A stretch of 64,000 nucleotides of DNA from Pelomonas asaccharophilus_A (GCF_031458115.1 NZ_JAVDXV010000003.1:124001-188000), one strand, 5' to 3'. Counted from the stretch's first letter, positions 35,652 to 43,748 are shown. The notes: generated from the letters alone by a model not told the origin. Program-made: numbers and translations.

Positions 35652-36293
35652 ATGACCGCTGTTAACGCTGCCACGACCCGCACGCCCCGCGCCACCACCC
35701 TGCGCAAGCAAGAAGCCATCCTGACCGAAGCAGAGCGCCAGTTTGCCCGTTTCGGATTCGAGGGCGTGAGTCTGGACAGCATTGCCGCCGCACTGGATCT
35801 GTCGCGCCAGAACCTGCTGTACCACTGGCCCAGCAAGGAAGAGCTCTACATGGCCGTGCTGAACAGCGTCATGGGGGAGTGGATGGCCAGCATGACGGCC
35901 ATTGCCGACGCCGTCGAGCCGCAGGCCGCCATCCAGACCTATGTGGCGGTCAAGCTGCGCTTCAGCCGCGAGCGGCCCAGCGGCAATGCGGTGTTCACGC
36001 GCGAGATCATGGCTGGCGCGCCGCGCTACCGCGAGGTGCTGCTGTCCCAGGTCATGCCGCTGCTGCATGCCGACGTGGCGCGCTTCGAGCGCTGGGCCGA
36101 GCAGGGGCTGATCCGGCGCATGGACTTCACGCACCTGATGTTCCTGCTGTGGTCGGCCACGCAGGCCTATGCCGACCTGGGGCCGCAGTACTCGCTTTAC
36201 ATGGGCAAGCCCGAGCTGGACGAGGAAGACTTCGAACGCGCGCGCCTGCTGCTGACCGAGGTCATCTGGCGCAGCCTCGAGATTCCCAAGTGA
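35652..36293 (+). CDS. TetR-family regulator, RutR-like, divergent to the pyrimidine operon
   Basis: A 213-residue TetR regulator: HTH at about 20-65 (EAERQFARFGFEGVSLDSIAAALDLSRQNLLYHWPSKEELY), then a ligand domain with the RutR-type PLLHADVARFERWAEQGLIRRMD segment. Its position opposite preT suggests it controls pyrimidine catabolism, perhaps sensing uracil as RutR does. A TTGACC at 35592-35597 matches only half of the RutR operator. The start is ATG 35652. Confidence 0.88.
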   Translation: MTAVNAATTRTPRATTLRKQEAILTEAERQFARFGFEGVSLDSIAAALDLSRQNLLYHWPSKEELYMAVLNSVMGEWMASMTAIADAVEPQAAIQTYVAVKLRFSRERPSGNAVFTREIMAGAPRYREVLLSQVMPLLHADVARFERWAEQGLIRRMDFTHLMFLLWSATQAYADLGPQYSLYMGKPELDEEDFERARLLLTEVIWRSLEIPK

Positions 36294-36721
36294 AGCGCCG
36301 CGCGCTGCTGGCGCTGGCGGTTGTGGCCGGCGCCGCACAGGCCGCTCCGGCCGGGCTGGTCGCCAAGCTCAAGGCCCAGGCCGACGCCTGGGACCGCGCC
36401 ATCGTCGCGAAGGACCGTGCGGCGATCGCCGCCAACATGGCCGACGACTTCCGCCAGATCGATGCGCGTGGCAACGTCGAGACCAAGGCCAGCTTCGTCG
36501 ACGGCCTGGTCACGCCCGACCTGGTGCTGGACCCGTACACGGTCGAGGACTTCGAGGTGCGCGTCTACGGCGACACCGCCCTCATCAGCGGCCGCACGCG
36601 CATGACCGGCCGCTACCAGGGCCAGCCCTTCAGCACGCACTACCGCTACATCGACGTCTACGTGAAGCGCGGCGGCGCGTGGAAGATCGTCAGCGTGCAG
36701 ATCAGCCCCATCAAGGACTGA
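36290..36721 (+). CDS. Exported SnoaL-like/DUF4440 (NTF2-fold) protein
   Basis: A 143-residue NTF2-fold protein with a signal peptide (KRRALLALAVVAGAAQA). The conserved pattern of DUF4440 is visible: AWDRAIVAKDRAAIAANMADDFRQID, then YGDTALISGRTRMTGRYQG and a YRYIDVYVKRGGAWKIVSVQIS strand. GTG 36290 overlaps the TetR stop, so the two are coupled. No enzymatic function can be stated. Confidence 0.85.
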   Translation: MKRRALLALAVVAGAAQAAPAGLVAKLKAQADAWDRAIVAKDRAAIAANMADDFRQIDARGNVETKASFVDGLVTPDLVLDPYTVEDFEVRVYGDTALISGRTRMTGRYQGQPFSTHYRYIDVYVKRGGAWKIVSVQISPIKD

Positions 36722-37318
36722 TCAAGGCTTCCAGCCCGCGTCGCGCGCGGCCTTTTCCTGCTCGGCGTTCAGCGCCTCACCCTCCATCGCCGCGTCCACG
36801 GCGGCCAGCACCGACGGCGGCAGGCTGCTGGCGGCCTGGCGCATGTCGCTCTTCACTTCGTTGACCTGGGCCAACTGCCGCAGCGCCCATGCGCCGTCCT
36901 CTTCACGGCAGGCCAGGCCCGCGGCGGATGCGGTCGAAAAGCTGCGACAGAAGCGGCCATCCCGGGCCTTGAAGCTGATCTGCACGGCCACCGGCCCCGC
37001 GGGCGCACTGGCCAGCTGCCGGTCCAGCGCCTGTGCGATGGCGCCGCTCGCGACCACGCGGCCGTCGTCGCCGCCCGACGGCGCCAGCCGTGTGCCGATC
37101 AGCGTGCCCAGCACCAGCGTCGCCGCCATGCCGCCCCAGGCGGCCCAGTTGGACATGCCCCGGCGTTGCGCGCGCACGGCGCCCAGGTCCACCACCGCGG
37201 GGGCGGGCTCGGCCAGCAAGGCCTTCAGGCGATCCGGCACGGGCTCGTTCAGCACATCGTCGAAGGCGGCCGACAAGCGGCGGCGCTCGGCCTTCAGTTG
37301 GTTCTCGTCCAGATTCAT
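36722..37318 (-). CDS. Putative anti-sigma factor (membrane protein)
   Basis: A 198-residue protein with one membrane helix at about 55-75 (NWAAWGGMAATLVLGTLIGTRLA). The N-terminal 50 residues are helical and charged, as in anti-sigma domains; the periplasmic part has two Cys residues (GRFCRSF, AGLACREE). ATG 37318 overlaps the sigma-factor stop (ATGA). The role is inferred from this arrangement. It converges on the SnoaL-like gene with no spacing. Confidence 0.7.
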   Translation of the reverse strand: MNLDENQLKAERRRLSAAFDDVLNEPVPDRLKALLAEPAPAVVDLGAVRAQRRGMSNWAAWGGMAATLVLGTLIGTRLAPSGGDDGRVVASGAIAQALDRQLASAPAGPVAVQISFKARDGRFCRSFSTASAAGLACREEDGAWALRQLAQVNEVKSDMRQAASSLPPSVLAAVDAAMEGEALNAEQEKAARDAGWKP

Positions 37319-37812
37319 GGCCACTCTCCCAGCATCTCCTGCAGCGCCTCGCGGGCGCGGGCCACGCGGCTCGTGACGGTGCCCACCGGCACGCCCAGCG
37401 CCTCGGCGGCCTCCTGATAGCTCAAGCCCTCCACCAGCACCATGCCGACGACCGCGCGATGCTCATCGCTCAACCGGGCCACGGCCTTGCGCACCAGCAG
37501 CGCGTCCAGCTGCGCGCCCGAGGCCTTGCCGTCGCCCACGTTGTCGCCTTCCTCTTCCGGCACAAAGGTCTGGCCGCGCCGCTCGCGCGCCCTCAGCTCG
37601 TCAATCCACGCGTTCTGCATGATGCGAAACATCCAGCTGTCCAGACGCGTTCCAGGCGTCCACTGCTCGGTGCGCGTCAGCGCCTTCTCGATGGCGACCT
37701 GAACCAGGTCGTCGGCGTCCTCGCGGGAGTGGGCCAGCGTGCGGCCGAAACGGCGCAGCCGCGGCAGCAGGTCGGCGATCTCTCGGCGAAGTTCGGGAAG
37801 GTTTGCGGGCAT
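37315..37812 (-). CDS. ECF RNA polymerase sigma factor
   Basis: A 165-residue ECF sigma factor: region 2 (LPRLRRFGRTLAHSREDADDLVQVAIEKAL, RLDSWMFRIMQNAWIDELRAR) and region 4 (ARLSDEHRAVVGMVLVEGLSYQEAAEALGVPVGTVTSRVARARE). ATG 37812 gives the usual short N-terminus. A putative ECF promoter (GGAAG-N17-CGTTG) lies just upstream, and the same motif precedes the divergent protease and the Gly-rich protein genes. Confidence 0.93.
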   Translation of the reverse strand: MPANLPELRREIADLLPRLRRFGRTLAHSREDADDLVQVAIEKALTRTEQWTPGTRLDSWMFRIMQNAWIDELRARERRGQTFVPEEEGDNVGDGKASGAQLDALLVRKAVARLSDEHRAVVGMVLVEGLSYQEAAEALGVPVGTVTSRVARAREALQEMLGEWP

Positions 37813-37823
37813 CGATGCTGGGA

Positions 37824-37850
37824 CAACGGGCGAGGCACGGATTTTCTTCC
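37824..37850 (-). promoter_or_regulatory. Putative ECF promoter of the sigma-factor gene
   Basis: On the minus strand, GGAAG (37850-37846) and CGTTG (37828-37824) are 17 bases apart, ending 11 bases before the sigma-factor ATG at 37812. The same two boxes and spacing occur at 39214-39240. This is consistent with autoregulation. Confidence 0.6.
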
Positions 37851-37865
37851 CTGCCTCGCTCGTTA
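37839..37865 (+). promoter_or_regulatory. Putative ECF promoter of the protease gene
   Basis: GGATT (37839-37843), 17 bases, CGTTA (37861-37865) on the plus strand, ending 26 bases before the protease ATG. It overlaps the minus-strand promoter of the sigma-factor gene. It differs in two positions from the other copies, so it is the weakest of the three. Confidence 0.45.
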
Positions 37866-37891
37866 TCCTGATGAACAACCCCTGAAGACCG

Positions 37892-39190
37892 ATGAAAGCC
37901 TTCTTCGCCCTGTCGCTTCTTGCTGCCACAGTCGTCGCCCAGGCTCAGCTGTTGCCTCGGCTGCCCGGCGTCGAGCGCCTGCCAGGTGCCGTTGACCGGG
38001 TGCTGGACCGCACCGTGGACCGCGTGCTGCAACCGCTGCCCGAGCTGCTGTCGTCCACCACATCGCTGCTGGACCTGCGCGTGACCCAGGTGCGCGACCT
38101 GCTGCGCCGCCACCCCGACGTCATCGAGGCCGACCCGCGCGGCGAGCTGATCCGCCGGCGTGAACTGGTGCTGGTGTCGCCGGGTGAGGCGGCGCTGGCG
38201 GCAGCGGCGGCGCTGGGGTTGATCAAGCTGCGCGAGGAGGCCTGGCCCGAGCTGGACCTGCACGAGGTGGTGCTGCGCGTGCCACCAGGCCTGGACACGG
38301 CCGAAGCGCTGGAGAAGCTGCGTGCGGCGCAGCCCGATCTGCAGGCCGACTTCAACCATCTTTATGCGCGCAGCGGCAATGTGGCGGCCGCTGGCAGGGC
38401 CCCGGCCAAGCAGACCGGCCCGGTCCGCGTGGGCCTCATCGACGGCGGCGTGGACCGCCGCCACGAGGCCCTGCGCCGCGCCGGTGGCGGCAGCTTCGGC
38501 TGCGGCGGCAGGCCGGTACCCAGCGAGCACGGCACGGCCGTCGCGTCACTGCTGGTGGGCCGCGACCGTGGCTTTGCCGGCGCGGCCGACAAGGCCGAAC
38601 TGTTCGCCGCCGACGTGTACTGCGACCAACCCGACGGCGGCTCCGCCGAGGACGTCGTGCGCGCGCTGGCCTGGATGGCACGCGAACGCGTGGCGGTCGT
38701 CAACGTCAGCCTGGTGGGCCCGCAGAACCGGTTGCTGGAGCAGGGCGTGGCGGCGCTGGTGAAGCGCGGCCATCTGGTCGTCGCGGCCGTGGGCAACGAT
38801 GGCCCCGCCGCGCCGCCGCTGTTCCCGGCCAGCTATGCCGGCGTCATCGGCGTGACCGGCGTGAACGCGTCGCGCCGCGTGCTGCCGGAGGCGGCGCAGG
38901 GGGCGCAAGTGATGTGGTCGGCGCCCGGCGCCGAGATGGCCGTGGCCCGCAGCGGCGGCGGCTATGGCGTGGCGCGCGGCACCTCGTTCGCCGCGCCGCT
39001 GGTGGCGGGGCTGCTGGCCGCGCAGCTGCGCCAACCTGACCCCGCGGCGGCAGCCGCGGCGGTGGACGGGATGGCGACGGGGGCCATCGACCTGGGTGCA
39101 CCGGGCCGAGACCCGGTCTACGGCCGCGGCTTCGTCGCCGAGGACTTGCGCGTGGTCCCCGAGCGGTTGCAGGCGCGCCAACAGCGCTGA
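37892..39190 (+). CDS. Secreted subtilisin-like (S8) serine protease
   Basis: A 432-residue exported S8 protease. Signal peptide to about residue 18, an N-terminal region to about 175 that may act as a propeptide, then the catalytic domain with Asp184 (LIDGGVD), His213 (EHGTAVAS) and Ser365 (GTSFAAP). The oxyanion-hole Asn is in VAAVGNDGP. The catalytic domain is compact and has no C-terminal extension or membrane anchor. It is divergent from an ECF sigma gene and shares its promoter motif, so it is likely part of that regulon. Confidence 0.9.
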   Translation: MKAFFALSLLAATVVAQAQLLPRLPGVERLPGAVDRVLDRTVDRVLQPLPELLSSTTSLLDLRVTQVRDLLRRHPDVIEADPRGELIRRRELVLVSPGEAALAAAAALGLIKLREEAWPELDLHEVVLRVPPGLDTAEALEKLRAAQPDLQADFNHLYARSGNVAAAGRAPAKQTGPVRVGLIDGGVDRRHEALRRAGGGSFGCGGRPVPSEHGTAVASLLVGRDRGFAGAADKAELFAADVYCDQPDGGSAEDVVRALAWMARERVAVVNVSLVGPQNRLLEQGVAALVKRGHLVVAAVGNDGPAAPPLFPASYAGVIGVTGVNASRRVLPEAAQGAQVMWSAPGAEMAVARSGGGYGVARGTSFAAPLVAGLLAAQLRQPDPAAAAAAVDGMATGAIDLGAPGRDPVYGRGFVAEDLRVVPERLQARQQR

Positions 39191-39213
39191 CACAAAGCGT
39201 TGCAAACAGCGCC

Positions 39214-39240
39214 GGAAGGATCTTCCAGCGGCCGTCGTTG
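39214..39240 (+). promoter_or_regulatory. Putative ECF promoter of the Gly/Ala-rich protein gene
   Basis: GGAAG (39214-39218), 17 bases, CGTTG (39236-39240), the same boxes and spacing as in front of the ECF sigma gene. It lies 60 bases before the ATG of the Gly/Ala-rich gene. Confidence 0.55.
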
Positions 39241-39299
39241 TGATCAGTGAAAGGGCCGGAATGGCTGGCTCTTCCTGAGCAACGAACCGGAGATCCATC

Positions 39300-40127
39300 A
39301 TGTTTGCAACCCGTCGCACCTTCCGCACCACGCTGAGCGCCGTCGCCATGGCGGCCGGCCTCATCGCCTCCAACGCGCACGCCGGCCTGCTGGGCGGTGG
39401 CGCCGGTGGCGGCCTGACCGGTGGCCTCACCGGTGGCCTGAACGGCGCACTGCAGCCCCGCCAGCTGGACGTGGGTGGCCGGCTCAACGGCAACGCCAGC
39501 GGCTCGGCCGGCGGCTCGCTGGTCAAGGGCACGCTGGACAAGACCAAGGGCGCCGTGGGGGGCGTGAAGGACACGGCCACCGGCAAGGTGGGCGATGCGA
39601 AGACCGCCGTGCAAGGCCAGGCCGAGGCCGCGAAGACCAGCGTCGCCGACAAGGCCGGCGAGCTGAAGGCGGCGGGCCAGGGCGCAGCGGGCTCGCTGGC
39701 CTCCACCGCCGGCAATGCCAGCGGCAGCGCCGACGGCAGCCTCAGCGGCGCACTGAACGGCACGGCCAACGGCGTCAGCGGCAGCCTGGCGGGTCAGGGC
39801 AGCGGCATGCTGAATGGCGTGCTCAAGCAGGACGAGGCTCCGGCGGCGGCAACGCCGACCACGCTCGCGGCGCCCGCCACCCCGGCGGCACCGACCTCGC
39901 CGACGGCGCCCGTCGCCGCGACGACGCCCGCCCAGCCGGCCTCGCCGCTGAACCTGGGCGGCACCGCCAGCGGCAACGCGAGCAAGAAGGAGGTCGGCGG
40001 CAGCGCCAGCGGCCAGACCACCGGCCCCAAGGGCGGCCAGGCCTCGGGCAACGCCTCCGCCAAGGCCACGCGCACCGATAACGGCGTCGCGTTCGATACC
40101 TCGGCCAACGGCGCGGCCAAGCGCTGA
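39300..40127 (+). CDS. Secreted Gly/Ala-rich low-complexity protein
   Basis: A 275-residue exported protein (signal peptide ending near SNAHA). It is made of low-complexity blocks: a Gly/Leu part (about 28-55), a Lys/Ala/Asp/Thr part (about 75-125: KGTLDKTKGAVGGVKDTATG, AKTSVADKAGELKAAGQ) with the 11-residue rhythm of LEA-type helices, Ser/Gly/Asn/Ala repeats (about 130-170), a Pro/Ala/Thr linker, and a Ser/Gly/Asn/Ala tail. No enzyme domain. A GGAG site precedes ATG 39300. It shares a promoter motif with the nearby ECF sigma gene. Confidence 0.75.
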   Translation: MFATRRTFRTTLSAVAMAAGLIASNAHAGLLGGGAGGGLTGGLTGGLNGALQPRQLDVGGRLNGNASGSAGGSLVKGTLDKTKGAVGGVKDTATGKVGDAKTAVQGQAEAAKTSVADKAGELKAAGQGAAGSLASTAGNASGSADGSLSGALNGTANGVSGSLAGQGSGMLNGVLKQDEAPAAATPTTLAAPATPAAPTSPTAPVAATTPAQPASPLNLGGTASGNASKKEVGGSASGQTTGPKGGQASGNASAKATRTDNGVAFDTSANGAAKR

Positions 40128-40150
40128 TCGAGATTTGCGCTGAGTGACGA

Positions 40151-40178
40151 GGGCGGCCTGCGGGCCGCCCTTGCTTTT
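40151..40178 (+). terminator. Rho-independent terminator after the Gly/Ala-rich gene
   Basis: A perfect 8-bp G/C stem (GGGCGGCC at 40151-40158 with GGCCGCCC at 40163-40170) with a 4-base loop, followed by TTGCTTTT. It lies directly against the stop of the convergent membrane-protein gene. Confidence 0.85.
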
Positions 40179-40676
40179 CTACCAACTCAACAGCGGGTGG
40201 TTGCTCGGTGCGACCAGCGCCAACGCTGCGCGGAAGTTGCTGTCCCTCAATATCGGGTGGGGGATGAACAACGAGTGGAACAACCGCCGTCCGCCTCTGC
40301 CGTTGAAAAGAAACACGCGAACACCGGGTGCACCACGACGCTGGGTGTGCGCCTCCACGATGACAGGTTCAGACCAGGCTATCAAAGCGCGGCGATCTCC
40401 CAAGATGCCTCGGCCTTGTATGCCTGCGCCTGAGAGCGTGACCCAAACTCGCAGGCGCAACAGCGGATAGACAAGGAAAAAGGCTAGCAATACCAGCCCT
40501 GCAAAGGGAGCCGCCTGCGTTCCAACTCGGCCAAACTTGGCCCAGACAAAGACACCCACGGCCGACACCGCCGCCATCAGGGCGCACTGGCGTAGCAAGT
40601 AAGAAGCAGGCATGCGAAAAGTCTGCTCAGGCGTCAATGCTTTGGTCATGCGTGTCTTGAAATTTCCCATCCGCAT
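40179..40676 (-). CDS. Small membrane protein with PH-like C-terminal domain
   Basis: A 165-residue protein with two membrane helices (about 30-48 and 56-74) followed by about 85 soluble residues (VWVTLSGAGIQGRGILGDRRALIAWSEPVIVEAH) resembling the bacterial PH-like domains that follow paired helices. Codon use is less G/C-ending than in the ABC genes. It is 13 bases after the ABC permease gene and may be the last gene of that operon. The start could also be ATG 40649. Confidence 0.65.
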   Translation of the reverse strand: MRMGNFKTRMTKALTPEQTFRMPASYLLRQCALMAAVSAVGVFVWAKFGRVGTQAAPFAGLVLLAFFLVYPLLRLRVWVTLSGAGIQGRGILGDRRALIAWSEPVIVEAHTQRRGAPGVRVFLFNGRGGRRLFHSLFIPHPILRDSNFRAALALVAPSNHPLLSW

Positions 40677-40689
40677 CCGGAGGTGTGGC

Positions 40690-41481
40690 TCATCCTTTGC
40701 GGCTCAACCGCCACAGCGCCACGCCGCTGCACAGCACCGTGAAGCCCAGCAGCATCGCGAAAGCCATTTCGACGGAGATCCAGCGGAACTTGGCGACGCC
40801 GCCGGCGGCGAAGACGAGCTGGTCCAGGTGGAAGTGCGGCCAGAACACGGTCTGGAAGTGCATGGACTTCGGCAGCGGGAAGAACACGCCCGACAGGTAC
40901 AGCCCCGGCAGGTAGGCCAGGTTGGCGTAGGCCGGCGCGGCGGAGCCGCTGGTCAGCGCGCCCAGCATCACGCCCAGTGCGCAGAACGGAATGGTGCCGG
41001 CCACCAGCACCGCGCTCATGGCGGCGAGCTGGGAGCCCGTCAACTGCGCCTGGCCCGTGACGGCGCCCAGCACGAGGATGGGCAGGTAGGCGATGACGCC
41101 GCAGGCCACGCCGGCAACGATCTTGGCCGTGAGCCAGGCGCCGGGCGGCGCGGGCTGGGCACGCTTGAGCGTCAGCAGCCCTTGCTCGCGCTCCATCGCG
41201 AGGTTGGGGCAGGTGGCGAACAACGCCGCCATCGTGACGGCCATCACCGAGAAGCCGGCGAACATGAAGCGGCCGGCGTCGGGGTCTTTGGCGACGGCCT
41301 CAGCGGCCACCGCGAACGCGAACAACAGATAGGTGCCCACCGGCAGCAGGAACATCGGCAGCGCGAAGGCCGGCATGCGCAGCAGGCGCAGCAGCTCCAG
41401 CCGCATCTCCAGCAGGTAGACGTGGGCGGTCGAGTACGAGGGCGCGCGCAGCGCCGGGGCGGTGTGGGTCAGCGTGTTCAT
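40690..41481 (-). CDS. ABC-2 type transporter permease
   Basis: A 263-residue six-helix ABC-2 permease (LLRMPAFALPMFLLPVGTYLLFAF; NLAMEREQGLLTLKRAQPAPPGAWLTAKI; a LPGLYLSGVFFPL helix). It is the membrane partner of the ATPase domain coded by the fused gene just upstream, whose stop it overlaps (ATGA, with AGGAGG before the ATG). The substrate is unknown; such exporters move drugs, lipids or polymers. Confidence 0.9.
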   Translation of the reverse strand: MNTLTHTAPALRAPSYSTAHVYLLEMRLELLRLLRMPAFALPMFLLPVGTYLLFAFAVAAEAVAKDPDAGRFMFAGFSVMAVTMAALFATCPNLAMEREQGLLTLKRAQPAPPGAWLTAKIVAGVACGVIAYLPILVLGAVTGQAQLTGSQLAAMSAVLVAGTIPFCALGVMLGALTSGSAAPAYANLAYLPGLYLSGVFFPLPKSMHFQTVFWPHFHLDQLVFAAGGVAKFRWISVEMAFAMLLGFTVLCSGVALWRLSRKG

Positions 41482-43577
41482 GCGGCCTCCTGGGTCAGTG
41501 TGTTGAAGGCATCGTTGAGCCCGGCCTGACGGACTTCCAGGCGGGAGAGATTCGGGTCGGCGGCCAGCAGGCGGCGCACCACGCCTTCTGCATCGGTCGC
41601 CACGATGGCGAGCTGGTCGTGGTTGCAGCTCACGTCCACCACGCCGGGCCAGTGGCGCACCTCCACGGCGGGCAGCGTCGTCTCGCAGCGCACGTGGCGG
41701 CGCGACACCAGCGCGCGCATCTCGTCCACGCTGCCGGAGGCGATGACGCGGCCCTTGGCCAGCACGGCCACGCGGGTGGCCAGTGCCTCGGCCTCTTCGA
41801 GGTAATGCGTGGTCAGCAGGACGGAGCAGCCTTCGCGCAGCAGCGCGCGGATGTTCTGCCATAGCGCCTCGCGGGCCTGGATGTCGAGGCCCACGGTGGG
41901 CTCGTCCAGGAACAGCACCTGGGGCCGGCCGCAGATGGCGATGGCGAACTGCACTTGCCGCTTCTGGCCGCCGGACAGCTTGCCGTACGACCGCTCGGCC
42001 AGCGCCACGATGCCGGCGCGCTCCAGCGCCTCCTTCACCGTCATCGGCTGCTCGTAGTAGCTGGCGGACAGCGCGATCAGCTCGTGGACCTTCAGGTCCT
42101 TCGGCAGCTCCACATCCTGCAGCATCACGCCCAGGCCTTTGCGCTGGGCGATGTCCTGCGGCGTGCCGCCCAGCAGGCGGACGACGCCCGCATCGGCCTC
42201 GTTCAGCCCCAGCCACAGCGAGATGGCGGTGGACTTGCCGGCGCCGTTGGGGCCCAGCAGTGCGAGCAGCTCGCCGCGCTTGAGGTCCAGGTCCACGCGC
42301 CTCAGCGCGTCGAGATTTCTATAGCGCTTGGACACACCGCACAGCGAGGCGACGGTGCCGTTGTCGGCGGGCTGCGACGGTGGCGCTTCGACCGGCGACC
42401 GGCGGCGCGGGTAGGCCTTGCCGTTCAGCAGCCTGCCAATGGGTGTAGGCCGCACGAGGACCTGGTAGCTCAGCAGCAGCAAGGCCAGCGTGACGGTCAC
42501 GATGAAGGGGAACTTCACCGCCCAGTGCAGCGGCCAGTGGCCCACCCACACCTGCAGCGCCGCAACGACGGGCAGGTGCACCAGATAGATCCAGTACGAC
42601 GCATCGGCCACGTAGCGGATGGCGGCGTTGTGGCCCGACAGATAGCGCAGCGCCACGCCGGTGATCGCGAAACTCCACGCCCAGCTGGACGCGACGAAGG
42701 CCAGCGTGAACATCAGCTTGGTGTTCTCCGGCATGCCGAACGGTGGCTGCGTCTTCATCACGTACAGGCACACGGCCGACGACGCGATGGCCAGCATGGC
42801 GTGCAGCCCCCAGCGCGAACGCAGCGCGGCCAGCGCGTCGGGCGCCCGCTGCACCAGCCAGCCGAACACGACGGCCACGCCATAGCCGACGGTGGCGGGC
42901 AGCTGCGGGATCAGCGATTGGTCCGGCGTGGGAATGCCGCTCCAGGGAAACCAGGTGGGCGTGGACAGCAGCACGCTCGCCAGCGGCAGGCCCAGCAACA
43001 GCGCGCCGGCCGGCCAGCGGATGGCGCCGGCCACCGCGCGGTCCACCAGCCCGCGCAAGACCTGGCCCGTGTCGAAGCGTACGAGCACGCTGCGCGCCAG
43101 CAGCGCGCCGGCATACAGCCACAGCAGCTGGTACAGGAACCACAGATGCGTCAGCGGGAAGGCACCGGGCTGCTTGTGCATCTCGGGCATGGCCGGCGGT
43201 GCGCCGTTGAAGACCTTTTGCAGGCCCAGGTGCCAGACGAAGGCGATGGCCGGGAACAGCAGCACCCAGCCCGCCACCAGCGGGATGGCGATGCGCTTGC
43301 CGCGGTTGGCCCAGAAGCCTTTCGTGCCGAGGCGCTGGTGCAGCAGCCGCGCGAAAAAGCCGGCGATGAAGAAGAACAGCGTCATGCGGAAGCTGTGCGC
43401 CACGAAGCTCGCATCGCCGAGGAAGGCGCTGGGCGAGTTGTCCGTCATCGCCCACAGGCCCGGTGGCAGGCCGGGGATGAAGGACAGCATCGCGTGGAAG
43501 GCCACGCCCAGCAAAAGGGCAAAGCTCCGCACTGCGTCGAGGGCGTGCAGCCTCTCGCCGTTGGGTTGGGGTGACAT
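41478..43577 (-). CDS. Fusion of acyltransferase-3 membrane domain with ABC transporter ATPase
   Basis: One uninterrupted 699-residue frame. Residues 1 to about 375 form an acyltransferase-3 (OpgC/OafA-like) domain: RLHALDAVRSFALLLGVAFHAML at the N-terminus, about ten membrane helices, a TLFFFIAGFFARLLHQ segment. Residues about 400-699 form a complete ABC ATPase with Walker A GPNGAGKST (about 440), LSGGQKRQ signature (about 531), Walker B VLFLDEPT (about 554) and switch His in LLTTHYLEEAE. Its own permease overlaps downstream. AGGA precedes the ATG. The fusion suggests that an envelope molecule is acylated and exported by the same complex. Confidence 0.88.
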   Translation of the reverse strand: MSPQPNGERLHALDAVRSFALLLGVAFHAMLSFIPGLPPGLWAMTDNSPSAFLGDASFVAHSFRMTLFFFIAGFFARLLHQRLGTKGFWANRGKRIAIPLVAGWVLLFPAIAFVWHLGLQKVFNGAPPAMPEMHKQPGAFPLTHLWFLYQLLWLYAGALLARSVLVRFDTGQVLRGLVDRAVAGAIRWPAGALLLGLPLASVLLSTPTWFPWSGIPTPDQSLIPQLPATVGYGVAVVFGWLVQRAPDALAALRSRWGLHAMLAIASSAVCLYVMKTQPPFGMPENTKLMFTLAFVASSWAWSFAITGVALRYLSGHNAAIRYVADASYWIYLVHLPVVAALQVWVGHWPLHWAVKFPFIVTVTLALLLLSYQVLVRPTPIGRLLNGKAYPRRRSPVEAPPSQPADNGTVASLCGVSKRYRNLDALRRVDLDLKRGELLALLGPNGAGKSTAISLWLGLNEADAGVVRLLGGTPQDIAQRKGLGVMLQDVELPKDLKVHELIALSASYYEQPMTVKEALERAGIVALAERSYGKLSGGQKRQVQFAIAICGRPQVLFLDEPTVGLDIQAREALWQNIRALLREGCSVLLTTHYLEEAEALATRVAVLAKGRVIASGSVDEMRALVSRRHVRCETTLPAVEVRHWPGVVDVSCNHDQLAIVATDAEGVVRRLLAADPNLSRLEVRQAGLNDAFNTLTQEAA

Positions 43578-43586
43578 GAGGATTCC

Positions 43587-43742
43587 TTAGAAGGTGTGGG
43601 CGGACTCCGCGCGGCCGAGCGGGCCGTCGCGGCGGCGCCAATCAAGGCGCAAGGCGCAGCCGTGGTGGTTCCCACGGCGAGCATTTGCAACGCCGAGTGG
43701 CGGCGTCGCGGCGGCACGAGCGGTTGTGTGGAGTTCGCTCAT
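43587..43742 (-). CDS. Possible 51-residue small protein in the ABC operon
   Basis: A short frame filling the gap between the two ABC transporter units: ATG six bases after the permease stop, TAA nine bases before the fused gene's start. The product is basic, rich in Ala, Arg and His, without a membrane helix. Not a known family; it may be spacer sequence. Confidence 0.3.
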   Translation of the reverse strand: MSELHTTARAAATPPLGVANARRGNHHGCALRLDWRRRDGPLGRAESAHTF

Positions 43743-43748
43743 GCCTTC

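Noticed and set aside
41955..43574. A 539-codon plus-strand frame opposite the acyltransferase-ABC fusion
   Set aside because: Low-complexity His/Gln/Arg-rich shadow frame without a ribosome site; the minus strand carries intact Walker and membrane motifs.
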